Part shown: in pieces, positions 1 through 12,902 of the stretch
Layout of the letters: every line of letters starts with the position of its first letter
How positions within the stretch are numbered: the stretch's first letter is position 1
Assembly: GCA_022605425.2 (NCBI GenBank)
Contig: CM061247.1
Span: 186,001 to 250,000, forward strand
Direction: 5' to 3'
Length of the DNA stretch: 64,000 bases
Source of the DNA: Hamiltosporidium tvaerminnensis
Taxonomy: Eukaryota > Microsporidia > Dubosqiidae
Made by a program: the position numbers and the translations under genes
The notes under the pieces: generated by a model
Told to the model about the DNA's origin: nothing
What the model saw: only the letters and a program-made list of their open reading frames with translations
The model's database searches: none

Positions 1-400
1 TCTTCCAGATATCAAAAAAAAATGATTATAAAGCTACGCAATGGTGTAATTTCTGCCACATTTAGCCAGTAATCTATTTTCGAAATAAAAGGTTATTTGC
101 AAATACTGCGATTCGTCTACATCATAATCCTCGACACTACAGTCTCACATGAGTCTTAGCCGTCTTCAGTAATACAATCCATTATCTTTTTGCAGTGGGT
201 TTGTTTACTTTTTCGGGTTTCGTACCAAGGTAGTTTCAAAAGGTAGGTTGTTAGCCCTACTCCTAACTCCAATCTGGAAGACAATTTTCTTTAAGTCGCC
301 TCTTACCACGGGCAGAGAATACACCAAACCAATTCTGATCCCGGCATCTTGGGAGAAAATACTGCGAGCAGTCTAGTAAAACAGTAGAACATTCAGAACC
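1..400 (-). mobile_element. Possible decayed retroelement leader, GC-richer block
   Basis: The block is clearly richer in G and C than the following 7 kb and has no open frame. Read on the minus strand it contains, around positions 285-345, a stretch close to a motif I remember from many arthropod retroelements (a run like TGTCGTAAGAGGCGACT). Its copy here has GTGGTAAGAGGCGACTT. The recognition is from memory, not from a search. If right, this is an old element fragment cut by the window edge. It could instead be another unique relic. Confidence 0.35.
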
Positions 401-3400
401 GCGATATTAAAAAATACTTAGTTTCTATTTAACTATAAAATGAAATGAAGCATTAAAACTTGCATTTACTTCTACTAAATAATATATTTTTTTTGTGAAG
501 CATAATATGAGATTATAAGTTCAAGAGGTTTTTTGAAATGACTATGCCTATATATGAATGACTTTGAGAATGAAAATCGATTTCAAAATTCGAAATAATA
601 GATCAGGTATATATATTAAATGAATAACACCTGATGAAACATAATTATGATATAATTTGCCAAAAATTGTTTCTGATTTTGATAACTACTAAGCTTTTAA
701 AGCAAGACATAATGTAAAGTAACTAAGGTTTTATTTATGACTGAAACAGTAAAATGCATTCTTATCTGATCAGCTAATATTGAGTTGTATCCAAACACTC
801 AATATGTACGCCGAAATCTTCATGAGTAAACATAACCTCGGTTTAGATCCAATTGATAATACACAACAGATATGTCAAAGACATTTCTTTTAATCAACTA
901 ATAATTCAGAGCCAAAGCCAATTATCTATCAGACTTGGTAAAGAACATCCAACGATGAAACTAAAGAGTGAAATACACATAAAAACCATAATTCTATTGA
1001 ATTATTATCGTAAATAAAAATAAGGATGTTTAACAACTAAATATGAAATCTTTAAACCAAAACCTTAACAAAAAGACTAAATTATTTTTTACACTATAAT
1101 ATGGAAGAAGGGTTAAATATAAAATTGAAGAGTGCCACAAATTTAACAAGAAAAAGGGGAATAATCAATCAAAAACAGTTAGAAAATAATCTAATGTAGA
1201 TAGATTTGGATTTATTTTCAATTTTATGTTAGAAAATACTGACAGAAACTATTAGTTGTCGTTTTTTTTACGTGGAACCGGGTTTAAACCTTTCATAAAT
1301 CATTAGGATTGTATATTATATTTTATTTGCTTTCAATTTAAAAATTATTTCGGCGCAAAAAAATAAATAAATTAAAGAATATTCTATTTGGTTCTTTGTG
1401 TTTTGATAAATTAAAAAGTTGATCAAATCATTTCTTACTGTATAATAGTTCAAAACTTATACGTATGTTGTTTAGTACTTTTTATTTGGTAAAAGTATTC
1501 CAAATTTGTTGTTTTATTATACATATTGATGCTGGTTGTAAGTATTATTTCATTTCTCGTTCAAAAATATAGCAAAGATCGCATGTATGTAATTTCATAG
1601 AATATTATCTCTCTAAAACTTCATATATTGATCTTTGATGGTTTTATGATGTCGAAAGATAAATTCTGGATATTTTGGCAATTTATAGAATTATAAATTA
1701 TATTTTCAGCAATGACTAGTTTTTAAGAAATATTGTTTTAATAGGATAATCCCTGTATGGTAATAACATAAATACAGGATATTAAAAATTGGTCGATGCT
1801 TTCATTAAATTTGAAAGCTGAAGCGGTTACCAAGAAATCATTTCCATATTCTAATACTGCAAAAAATAAAACTACTAAATACTTTTAAATGATATAGGTA
1901 CAACTAAATAGTTAAAAAAATACATGCAGTTAATTATAAACTCTTTTATTTCTCAGATTATACATTTCTCGGCAGATTATTCAGCCATATACATTCATAT
2001 TGTTTTTATTTGGTTTAATATCGTTAATTCACTATTCCTCGCGACCTAGGATAGAGCCGAATTGTAATAAAACACAGTTTTTTTTCATATGATTTAAATC
2101 TTATATAATATACTTCTTAAGAAATTATGTGTAACCTTATATATTTTGAAATCTTTTTACAATATTTTGAATATTGCACCTAAACTTGCATTTACTTATA
2201 ACAATCTAAATGTTTGGACTCATTTAAAATATATGATAATGCAACCTACTTAAGAAGATACAATGTAATTTCTAGCGTAAATTTCAATATATTATATCAT
2301 GCTCAAATATATTTTAGTTAGGTAAATATACTTTTTAACTTTTTTTGAGTATAAAACAAAGAAATAAACCCAAAAGTAAAAGACTTTTACATCGTATAAT
2401 AGAACAATAATAAACTAAATTCTTTATATAAGTTGTTACAGTGATATTCCTTCTGGTCTTAAGCAAATTTTCATCATTAATATAAATTTTTTAGATAATA
2501 TCACTTTCTGAGAGTATATTTGAATATATAAAATATGGTTTTATCGTTTAGGAATTATAATTTATCGAAAAAATGGTTTGATGTTTTCCTTTATTCCTTA
2601 TACCTTTTAATTTACTGATTTTCTACCAGTTCTTAGAATCAATAAGTCTCGATAGTCTACAAAAAATATTCTACCGGGATTATTTGTTATATTTGACTTT
2701 TAGTTAACATATCTGCACATTTTTTTTCAAAATGTTGATTAGGCAAATTGTTTTTAAGAACATTTAAAATTTTAGAATATACTAAATTTAAGTTGAATTC
2801 AACAATTATTAATTATAGATGGAGTAAGAATATTTTATTAATATTTTTGGCTTTGTAATTCTGTACATTTTGAAATCTTTAAAATTTTATTTCGTTAAGT
2901 TGTATCTTAAGTCTGTATTAGGAAAAATTTATTAATATATTTACAGTTTATCATAAAAAAAAATGTTCCTACATTAGCAATCCATTTATTCACATTTTTT
3001 ATTAATTTGCCGGGATTTTTCTATTTTTGAGAATTTTTTTGTCAATTAAAATTTCTGCTGCTTTATGAAGGCAATTAGAACATTTTTTTTTTAAAAATTA
3101 TAAAGAAAATCATACCATGACAATTTAAGTAAAAGTCATAAACAATCATGAATTTTTTAAAGAAATTTGCTTCTCTATTCAAAAATTCGTTTTAAGTTAT
3201 TTAAAATTTAGATTAATCAGGCTATTTCTTTTAAAATCATAATATCATATAATTGTTAAGCACTTTGGCAGGTTAATATAATGGATACTTAAACCTGCAT
3301 GTTTTTCAATAATATCTGTATTTTTGTAATAAAATTTATAACAATGTAAAATCGAGTTACAAATAGGAATTTGGCTTTAAACGAAGTAATATTGCTAGAC

Positions 3401-6400
3401 TATAAATTATTGCTTAAATTAAATAATTTTTAAAACTTTTAAATCTGAATCTTTAATTTTAAAAGAATATTTCTTAACACTGAAAATTTCAAGATTGAAC
3501 TGACTCGAATTGATTTTATGAAAGAAAATCATTTAGACCAAATTAAAAGTTATTTAAAAATAAAATATCAAGCCAACCTTAATATTTTTCCTTTTTATGA
3601 TAATTTAATTCCTACAGTTCTTGTTTTAAAATGAATTTTATAATAGTTCTAAATATTTTTATTGGTTTTATTCTAACAACTTTGTTTCTAATGAATCAAA
3701 ATTTTCAGTAGAAATAGTAATAAATTATGTTCGTACAATAACACTTATTTACAGACTGTTTTGTTGTAACCTTTATTTCTGTGGGTATCGTGTTTATTGT
3801 CTGTATAATCAATGATAAAAACATTATTATCTAATTATTTGGGTCTAAAACATCTGTAGATCAATATATCATAGAATATTGTAAATGTATTCGCTGTATA
3901 ATTTAAATGTCATTCCGAAATACTATTGTTTTTGTATTTTTAAATTAATGAATTATATAATACTATTTAGAAAGAAAAAATAAAACAATATATTTCTCCG
4001 AAATTATTTCATTTGCAATAGAGCAAGCATTTCAATAGTATTTTTTATATATTTCCTAGAAAATACTTTAATTTCTACATAAAAAAATTTTAATAATAAA
4101 TAACATTCGAATATCTTACAATTAAATAAAAAAAATAAAATTTTGATTTCAAGCAAAAATTTTCTTAGCTTCAAATATTTAAAAGATAAAACAATTTATA
4201 ACTGATATTATATTTTATTTCTATAAATAGATAATTTTATTGTGTAATAATTTTTTAATTAAATAATATTATTAATTTGCATGCCCTTTTTATTAAGGTG
4301 GGTTTTTACTTTCATTCTAAATAAAATTAAGTTATATTTAATTGCTGAAATTCTATATTTTCGCCTTATGTAATAGTTTTTTTCATTCGTTTCGATTTAT
4401 TTTTTTCAAAGATGAAGAAAGTGTATTTCTTTGTTTACATTTGAATTATAATAATTAAAAACGGTTTTTCTAAGATTTATGGAATTTTAGGATATAAAAT
4501 TTTGATTATCATATAAACAAACAATTTTATATAATTTTACATGTAACAGACTTGGGTAGGATATTTAATAATTTGATTAAAATTAAAAAGTAAATATATT
4601 CCAGACGAAAGAGTTTTATACAAACATTCTTAAGAATAATATGGTTTTCAACAAAAATATATAGAAAAAAATGCTCAGAATTATCTGATTGAATTTAAAA
4701 GTTAAACCAAGATAGTATAAATTTCTGTAATAAACAATCTCTAAATAAATATTTGTAAAATAATCTAATTATTCAAAAAAAAGCATCTCATTGCTATAGA
4801 ATCAATCATAAAATTTTATTTTCGTATTAAAAATTATTTAGTTAACAAATTTAGTGAATGTAAGCTGATAAATACATGTTTCGGATTTTTCATAAAGAAT
4901 TATAACATTTAATATGTTATAAAAGCATAAAAGTACATCGATCAACAAAAAAATTCAGAAATAGTATTTAACAATTTAAGGATAATGTATTACATTTTAT
5001 TCGATAAAGTTTGTTGTACATAGAATGTTATATTCTAGATATATTTTAAATAATAATAAATGAACTGGTTTAACAAATTGCATTAAATGTTATTCCCTAG
5101 GCATTTACATGATATAATTATATCTTTTAGAGCTAGTAACTAATTATAATATGTTAAAAAAGTTAAATATAAATTATTTACAATTTATATTCAATAAAAA
5201 TTATTTACATAACGATTTTAAGGTTAGGTGAATTTAAAGAATATCTGAAAAATCTATTTTCAAAGAATTTTAAGTAAATTCAAAAACCCGGCAAAATTGC
5301 CTTCCACGAAATAACCAAACCAAAGTTATTGTTATCATTCAAAATGTAAGAGAAGAATGATTGAAAACATAATTTATCATTAAAGAATAATTTGTTACAA
5401 ATAAATCTATAATATTTAGTGTAAATTTAATTTTTATGAACAAAAAGAACTATTATGATTTTTACAATTAGTAAAACCATAGGATTTTTGATTATTATAG
5501 CACAGAAGGTATTTAAAAGTCTAAGGGGTCACAGATTAAATTTTGTAAAAACTAGGCTTGAATTTTCATGCCTTTAGTTATTTCACTGGATTTATATACT
5601 GTAATAGAATTAAAGTATTTTTCAGCAAAAAAATTTAATTTCTTTTGGAAAAATAGACAGTTAAAATATTAAAGTAAAATAGGCACTTTAAACTCTATAA
5701 AAAACAAACCATATGTTCTTATAGTCTTGCAGGTAAATTTCGAAAAAACATTGTTTTCAACTTTCTACTTCCATACAGACTTTTATAACATTATTTTTTC
5801 GTTTATTTATATCTTTTAGGTTTAAGTCAACATCATTTTGTAAATTCAAATAATTTTTTTTTTTTTTCATTTGAAAAAAGTATAGAAAATATATTATTGA
5901 AATTCTAACATTTCTTCAACTATAAGATAGATCACGAACAATATAATATTTCTTTGATGAAGTTCGCATAGTGTTAAAATCAAAATACACTTCTATCTGA
6001 GTTAAATTTCATTTCACCATAAAATATCATGAAAAATCATTTTTTGGCATTCAAACTTAATTAATTTCAAATTATTTCGCAATAATTTTTTTCTTACGAA
6101 AGATTTGAACAATTTTAAATCAAAATATTTCTTTTTGTTTTGGGTAAAAAACTTATGCCGAAACATTCGAACTGTTCAATGAATCCATCATAAAATATAT
6201 TTTTAAAGAATTAAAACCATAATTTTCTTTAAAATTGAACAAATGATTATGCTAGTGATATATTTTTTTAGCAATGAAATAAATTCTATGAGTCTTTATC
6301 ATATGAAGAATATAAGGTAATGATAGTTTAGCTTAAGGCGTTTATAAATATCCATTGAAGTAAAACTATTCCTTATCATTTTCTTTTATAGAAAATAGAG

Positions 6401-7982
6401 ATATATCAATATTGATAAATTGAAATCTTAATAATATTTCCTAAGAGATCCATAAATAGTAATTAAGAGAAAAAAATTCCAAAATAATCTAATTTACCTT
6501 AAAAAGAAGGTTTTTGAGCCAAACCCATATACTTTAATATGATATGTATATTTTTCATGGTCAAAATTATTTATTTAGTTAACACATCTTCAATTTATAA
6601 ATTAAGAGTTTCTATTTTATTTATGATTTATCAAAAAGAATGTACTGTAAACTCTAGAACCGAAATATTTGATTTAATTTACAATTTCTAAAAAGGCCTT
6701 TAAAATATATTACAGTAATTACAAAATAGCTGGATATGCTTTCTATAATTCTTATTCGTGTTAAATAATAGCATTTAATAATGTTCTAAACTATCTTTTT
6801 ACATTCCAATTTGCTAGTTCACATTTCGAATATTTCGTAAAAAAATATATTTTATAATTAACTTAAGCAATTATTATATTGTTATTTGATTAAAAAAAGT
6901 AATCAATGATACATAAATTTATGCACATTAGTTTTTACTGTTCTAATATTATTACCAATAGTTCCTTAATTAAACTACACCGTGATTATTTTGAATTATA
7001 CCAAATATTTTAATATCAATTCTATTTTTTTTTAATTTCGATTTGTTTAGAATGGTTTTTTCTTTCCAAGGGTAGCAAAAAAAATAATTTATACAAATAA
7101 AAAAGCGTTACCCTTTTAGTTTCAATAAGATTTCTAAAGAAAAATAACAAAAATGTAAAAATATCAAATATGAAAAACTACCAGGAATTCTATTTGAATA
7201 TTAAAATTATTCTGTATTTTACTCAATTTGAAAACCTAGTTATAAATTTTTTTTTGCTGCAAAGCATTTTTCTCAACTGTATATATAATATCAAATTAGA
7301 TAATTCATTTAAAATAAAGAAATTTTTTATATGGAATCGAAATAAAATATTTAAAATTGATTTCAAATATAAAAGTTTTCTTTAAAGCTTATATATCCGC
7401 TAATACTGAGCATTATTTTGAAAATGCAATTAGTAGCTTCTTAAACTGAATATTTGAATTTTATTTTAAAGAAATTCTTTATTATGATTTGTTAATTGTT
7501 TGGTCTTATGTTAATGTTAAGGCAATTTATTTTTATTTAAATATTTAGTTATTCATTTTCTTAAGAAAATATTTTATTAAATAAATTGCAAATACATTTC
7601 TTTGCAAAATTTCAACAGAAATTTAAAGATTTTTATTTCTTTGATAGTTATAATATGGAAAATTAATAATAGATTAAAAATATCTATAACTATAAGGTTT
7701 CACCGGTAATCTTATATTTGGTCTGTGATTCATCAAATATTTAAACTGTTAATTTCTTCAAATATTCTATATATTTCTTGTTTGATAACCAATATTATTT
7801 GTAATATTTTAAGCCATGACTCAAAGAAATGGATTATTCAAATAAATTGACTTCTTTTTTAGATTTTGAATTATTTGAATCTAAAGTTATCTGTAGTATA
7901 GCATTTATCAAAGTTTCTTCGCAAGAATTAAATTTTAATATTTCATTTATGCAAAAAATTCAAATCAAAAATTAAATTTTAG
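401..7982. other. AT-rich region without recognisable genes
   Basis: Roughly 7.5 kb of very AT-rich sequence with dense stops in all frames. The longest frame, 71 codons at 7170-7385, encodes only Phe/Ile/Lys/Asn-rich sequence with no CCC signal upstream, so I do not call it. I see no tRNA, rRNA or clear tandem array here. Confidence 0.6.
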
Positions 7983-8100
7983 GCGGAGTAAGGATAACCA
8001 CATTAAAAAATATCTGTCTGGCAATGAGTCTTTTGAATTCCTGTGAAAATCATTGTTTATATTTTGATGAGATATAAAACACACTGGTTCTTTTGACCTA
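7983..8100 (-). mobile_element. Family A repeat, end fragment
   Basis: The plus strand here carries the terminal block of family A in the orientation opposite to the best copy at 28055-28782: a GGATAACCACATTAAAAAA-like start, then CTGGCAATGAG, then a match to the following 60 bases. Similarity fades by about 8100, so only one end of the repeat remains. Confidence 0.6.
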
Positions 8101-8320
8101 TCTCATATAATCCCGAGTTAAACGGATTAAAAGAAACACATAGAAAAATCCTATTTTTTCTTCGTCGACACCGAGATGAAAAAAAGGAAGTAATATTACA
8201 TATTCCAGAAGGGTTATTGATTTTTTTAAATATTTGTTATTTAAAAAAATACAGCAGCCTTACAATATGTTTCACCACAATAACTTTTAAACTTACATAG
8301 TATGATTACTTTAGTAATTA

Positions 8321-8848
8321 AATTCAATTCAGAAACCTTAAAATATATTTTTGAAAAATATTTTATTATCTAAAACGGTATAAGTATAAAATCCAAGTAT
8401 TTAAATTCAATTCAGAAACCTTAAAATATATTTTTGAAAAATATTTTATTATCTAAAACGGTATAAGTATAAAATCCAAGTATTTAAATTCAATTCAGAA
8501 ACCTTAAAATATATTTTTGAAAAATATTTTATTATCTAAAACGGTATAAGTATAAAATCCAAGTATTTAAATTCAATTCAGAAACCTTAAAATATATTTT
8601 TGAAAAATATTTTATTATCTAAAACGGTATAAGTATAAAATCCAAGTATTTAAATTCAATTCAGAAACCTTAAAATATATTTTTGAAAAATATTTTATTA
8701 TCTAAAACGGTATAAGTATAAAATCCAAGTATTTAAATTCAATTCAGAAACCTTAAAATATATTTTTGAAAAATATTTTATTATCTAAAACGGTATAAGT
8801 ATAAAATCCAAGTATTTAAATTCAATTCAGAAACCTTAAAATATATTT
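8321..8848. repeat. 83-bp tandem repeat array, about 6.4 copies
   Basis: The unit begins with AATTCAATTCAGAAACC and recurs at 8321, 8404, 8487, 8570, 8653, 8736 and (partial) 8819, a constant spacing of 83 bp. The copies appear identical by eye, which points to recent expansion or ongoing homogenisation. There is no open frame through the unit. Confidence 0.95.
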
Positions 8849-9510
8849 ATTACAAATTTATTAGCAAATATATTTTATTGAAAATATTTATGTGAAAATT
8901 AAGATTCAAATACATCACAAAAGTATATATTACAACAAACTTATACAATTTATTTCTTAAATATTTCTCAGTAGATTATTATTGTTCTATTTACAAGCAA
9001 TATCATTAAATTGTTTATTCAGATCAAATAAAATGACATCTAATGATTACTGTCAAAAGGAAATCAAAAATTAAAAAAAAAGGTCCAAAAAAAAATAAAT
9101 TCAAATAGCAATTTAATTTATCTCATAAAATTTAATTAATCAACAATTTAGATAAAAAAATGAAACAGAAAGTACTCAAACACTAATTAAAAATTATTTA
9201 ATTAAAAACACAATTTAAAATTATTTAGACAAATTTAGTAGCTGAAATAGCAATTAAATAAAAATTTAAAGAAACATTTATATAAACACATTTATCATGA
9301 TAATAACTGTTTAAAAATGTAAAAAAATCTAAATTGTATAAATAATTTACATAGAAGAAAAAAATAAATTAAAAAATGCAAACATCATCCAAAATATTTG
9401 ACAGTTACAATATTTGATTAAAATTCAAATTTAAAAATTCAATTATTCACGATTAAAATAAGAATTTACAGTTAAATATTTGATTAAAATACAAATTATA
9501 AAATATTTAA
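8849..9510. other. AT-rich 3' flank of the homeodomain gene
   Basis: No gene is visible. Near the end, a 25-base stretch at about 9443-9467 is repeated at 9511-9535, where it overlaps the stop codon region of the homeodomain gene. Confidence 0.6.
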
Positions 9511-10098
9511 TTATTCACGATTAAAATAAGAATTTTTGTTTTCAACTGTAAATAAATAACAATTACAGTCTGTCTCCTTATGTTCACATTCCTTTTCATA
9601 GTTTAACTTCTTTTTATTATAAAACAAACGCTGATCGTTAGTACAATCATGAAATTTATAATGTCTTTTATATCTAAAAAAAGGTGTCACATTAAAATCA
9701 CTGTTTGGCATCATTTCATTTTTATAAAATATATTATTTTCATATCTACATTGATATAAATCATCCATAAATGGCCTGTTATTCAGAATATTTTCTCTTA
9801 ACGTGTAAAGAGAATTGTTTGATGGTACTATGTTTGCATTGTAACCTCTACCATCGTTTATATATGCCATTGCTGCTGTATCATTTCTCATATCTTTTTT
9901 TAATTTGGCTCTTTTGTTTTGAAACCATATTTGTACAGATCTCAAACAAATATTTAATTTCTCTGAAATTTCCATTTTTTCTTTTGTGGTTGGTCTGGGA
10001 CGTTTTTCAAAATAACGATGCAGGTACTCAGACTTTTCTGGTGTGAGACGAAGCCGAGTGGTTTTTTGAAAATTCTCGTACTCTACATTTCTAGACAT
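9511..10098 (-). CDS. Homeodomain transcription factor
   Basis: A 195-residue protein with an N-terminal homeodomain, about residues 10-70, ending in the recognition helix VQIWFQNKRAKLKK (W58, F59, Q60, N61). The invariant Trp, Phe, Asn and Arg of helix 3 are present, and the residue at homeodomain position 50 is Gln. Such factors bind DNA in the nucleus; microsporidia keep a small set of short homeodomain proteins, and an N-terminal position like this fits them. The C-terminal 125 residues are Asn-, Tyr- and Lys-rich and not recognised. The start is the ATG at 10096-10098, just before the domain; upstream there is only CC (GATCCTT), not a full CCC. The gene stands alone. The family is certain, the ortholog group is not. 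Confidence 0.93.
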   Translation of the reverse strand: MSRNVEYENFQKTTRLRLTPEKSEYLHRYFEKRPRPTTKEKMEISEKLNICLRSVQIWFQNKRAKLKKDMRNDTAAMAYINDGRGYNANIVPSNNSLYTLRENILNNRPFMDDLYQCRYENNIFYKNEMMPNSDFNVTPFFRYKRHYKFHDCTNDQRLFYNKKKLNYEKECEHKETDCNCYLFTVENKNSYFNRE

Positions 10099-10573
10099 AA
10101 GGATCTAATAATTAACATATTTATAGAGTTTATTTAATGTATACCATATATAGATATATTATATTTAATAGAGTTTATGGTTTAAGAAGCTTCATATGTG
10201 TCAAAAGTATCAAAATACTTAAAAAACTAAACAAAATTTTTCTATACACACAGTTTAAATGATAGAATTATATGTACAAAATGAAAACATAAATATAAAA
10301 TAATTTTTCTTTAAAAATATTCTGCAAATAAAATAATTTTTCTATAAGCAACATGTACAAATAAATTTAAAACCTTTTTTTTTAATTCTCAAATCCCCTA
10401 AAAAAAGATGACATATGAGTTCGATTTTTTTATAAAAAAAACAATTAATGGGCTGTCCTTAAAAAGAAATCATATTTTTGACATTAATGAAAAACCAATT
10501 AATTAGTTATTAAATTGATTAATTGTTATAAAAGAAGAACATATATTTATAAGTATACGTAATACAATTTAAA

Positions 10574-11040
10574 ATTTATTTAATAAAATTCTTTGTTATA
10601 AATTTTATCTTTTTATATTCCTTTTTCTACGATTTAATACAAATGTATATAATAAAGAAATATTTTAAATGCATTTTTTATATCTTTTTTTCCCTTAAAA
10701 TTTTAAACCTTAATAAACTTTAAAAGAAAAATAAATAATTATTTTAATATTTTTAAGAATCTAAGGTTTAGTCAAAAGTTTATTTAATAAAATTCTTTTT
10801 TAGACTATTTTCATATTTTTAATATTTTCTTCTATCTCTTTAACCAGTATTATCTCTCTTCTCCATAAAAATAAAAATATTTTTATTTAATAAAATTCTA
10901 AGTTAAAACTATTTTTATATATTTTCTTCTATCTCTTTAACCAATACATTGATTTAATAAAATTCTAAGTTAAAACTATTTTTAATGTTTTCTTTTATAT
11001 TTTCTTCTATCTCTTTAACCACTACTATCTCTTCTTCAAA
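10574..11040 (-). repeat. Cluster of retrotransposon 3'-tail fragments
   Basis: The string TTTAATAAAATTCT, which on the minus strand is the 3' end of the retrotransposon seen at 44942-45713, occurs near 10575, 10780, 10887 and 10952. Three occurrences are followed by TTCTTCTATCTCTTTAACCA, matching the tail further in. All lie in the same orientation within 470 bp. They may be separate 5'-truncated insertions or local duplications of one. Confidence 0.6.
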
Positions 11041-11491
11041 TTTAGTCAAAATAAAAATAATTATTAATAAAAAATCTATTAAATACCGTTTTTAATCAAA
11101 TTTAGATATTTAACTGAATAGTTTTAAATTGAAAAAAAATATAATTTTTTTTTTTTAATTTTTTCTTAGTTAAACCCACCAGATCAGAATTTAATAAATC
11201 ATTAATGATAAATATTTATTTTTACAATAGAATATTTTTATTAATTGTTGTGGTGTTTAAATTGACAATAAAAATTATTAAATCAAAAATTAAATTAAAA
11301 ATGTAGAGTTTGAGGTGTTTAGATAGACACAAAAATAATCATTTATAAACTTTTTTTAAATTTTAAATTTATTTTAAATCACCTGATTAAAACCTTTAAA
11401 TGTTTCAATTTAAAATTGGTTGGTGGTTATCTCTTTAAGTTTTTATTAAATCATAGAAGTAATTTTTTTAAGATTTATGTTCTAATTATTT

Positions 11492-11655
11492 AAATAGTCT
11501 TATAATTTATTAAAAATGATATGCTTATATGTAATACAAATGGTCAAGAAGTAATTTATAATCTAATTCTTAAAATAGTCTTATAATTTATTAAAAATGA
11601 TATGCTTATATGTAATATAGATGGACAAGAAGTAATTTATAATCTAATTCTTAAA
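11492..11655. repeat. 81-bp direct repeat, two copies
   Basis: The stretch beginning AAATAGTCTTATAATTTATT at 11492 recurs at 11573 with only a few changes. Non-coding. Confidence 0.85.
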
Positions 11656-11931
11656 AATATTTTTTATTATTCAATGCAGCTTGAATTTTTTATATTTTTT
11701 TTTTAATAAATTTAATTTCACTTTAATTCCTAGTTTTAGATCAATGAATAGTCGAAACAATAAATGTCAGAAATGATCATTTTTTTCTTTTATGGATAAT
11801 TTTAATAGAAATTAATCATGTCAAACTAATATAGTTAAATAAATAAAATATTAAAATATTTTGATTAAACATACAGATTTTATAGTCATATTTCGGTTCT
11901 TTAAAAAATATATCTGTAATTTAAAAAGCTA

Positions 11932-12090
11932 TATTTAATCTTTTATTTCTTAGATTTAATTTTACTATTTATTTAATTCTGTAAGTAAATAATATATTCT
12001 TCGTTACTTTTGTATTTAATCTTTTATTTCTTAGATTTAATTTTACTATTTATTTAATTCTGTAAGTAAATAATAGATTCTTCGTTATTA
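11932..12090. repeat. 81-bp direct repeat, two copies
   Basis: TATTTAATCTTTTATTTCTT starts at about 11932 and again at about 12013, with near-identical sequence after it. Non-coding. Confidence 0.85.
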
Positions 12091-12093
12091 TTA

Positions 12094-12184
12094 TATTTAA
12101 ATATTCTTTTATTTCTTAAATTTACTGTTCTATTTTTCCACAAAAATTGTTTTATTAAAAGAACAATAAAAGAATATTTAAATA
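12094..12184. repeat. Inverted repeat with 19-bp perfect arms
   Basis: TATTTAAATATTCTTTTAT at 12094-12112 is the exact reverse complement of 12166-12184. Inside the loop, TGTTCT and AGAACA can extend the pairing with bulges. It is AT-rich, so the chance expectation is not negligible. Confidence 0.6.
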
Positions 12185-12194
12185 ATTTACCTTT

Positions 12195-12445
12195 TTTTAA
12201 TATTAAGTTGGTATGAACCTTATTTAATTGTAGATTATATGAGATTTCATACTTATTTTTATTTTTAAGGTTTTTAATACTAAGTTGGTATGAACCTTAT
12301 TTAACTGTAGTTAAATGTAGATTTTAGATTTATTTTTTCTTGTTTTAATACTAAGTTGGTATGAACCTTATTTAACTGTAGATAGTATGAGATTTTAGAT
12401 TTATTTTTTCTTGTTTTAATACTAAGTTGGTATGAACCTTATTTT
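12195..12445. repeat. 71-77 bp tandem array, four copies
   Basis: AAGTTGGTATGAACCTTATT occurs at 12205, 12282, 12353 and 12424, giving spacings of 77, 71 and 71 bp. The last two full units are almost identical. Non-coding. Confidence 0.9.
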
Positions 12446-12477
12446 ATATTCAATATTATATGTAAATCAATGTACTT

Positions 12478-12902
12478 TATTTAATAAAATTCTGGGTTAA
12501 ACTATTTTTACCATTTTTATATGTTTTCTTCTACCTCTTTAACCACTTTTGTCTCATCTTCCAAATTCGACTCTTCATTTATGTTATTGATCGGTTCCTC
12601 TAAAGTGGTTCCTCCTTGTGAAATAAGGGGTGCTTTATATTGCGGTTTAAAATTTTAACACCATCTTCTTCTCTCTTCGCTTCTTTTAAAGAAGGTATTG
12701 GTTCCTCATGCATCTTTGCTCTGATAATAACGCCCATTGACGCTCTCTCCCAGCTCTCGTCGGCATTTAGTCCTGACTCAAGTCCTCTTCGTCGATCAAA
12801 GGAAATTGTTTCGACTGTTTTCTTAAGTACTATAGACTGAATGTATGCCTCTACATTCATGGGTATTTTTAGTTTTTTAAGATGAGATTTATGGTATTAA
12901 TC
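12478..12902 (-). mobile_element. 5'-truncated non-LTR retrotransposon copy
   Basis: The minus strand carries an open stretch of 86 codons (12600-12860) matching the C-terminal tail of the element at 44942-45713: NVEAYIQSIVLKKTVETISF followed by DRRRGLESG. Below it runs the AT-rich 3' end finishing in the complement of TTTATTTAATAAAATTCTGGG. Homology continues upstream to about 12902, then stops, so nearly all of the reverse transcriptase and endonuclease is missing. I could not see a convincing target duplication. Unlike the 44942 copy, this one has no stop after LNADESWERA, so it preserves the reading frame of the tail. Confidence 0.85.

Noticed and set aside
7170-7385. 71-codon ATG frame on the plus strand
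   Set aside because: Composition is the Phe/Ile/Lys/Asn mix expected from AT-rich noise, there is no CCC signal and no domain.
10408-10506. 32-codon frame beginning shortly after CCCC on the plus strand
   Set aside because: The signal is attractive, but the frame is too short and matches no small protein I know; chance is plausible.
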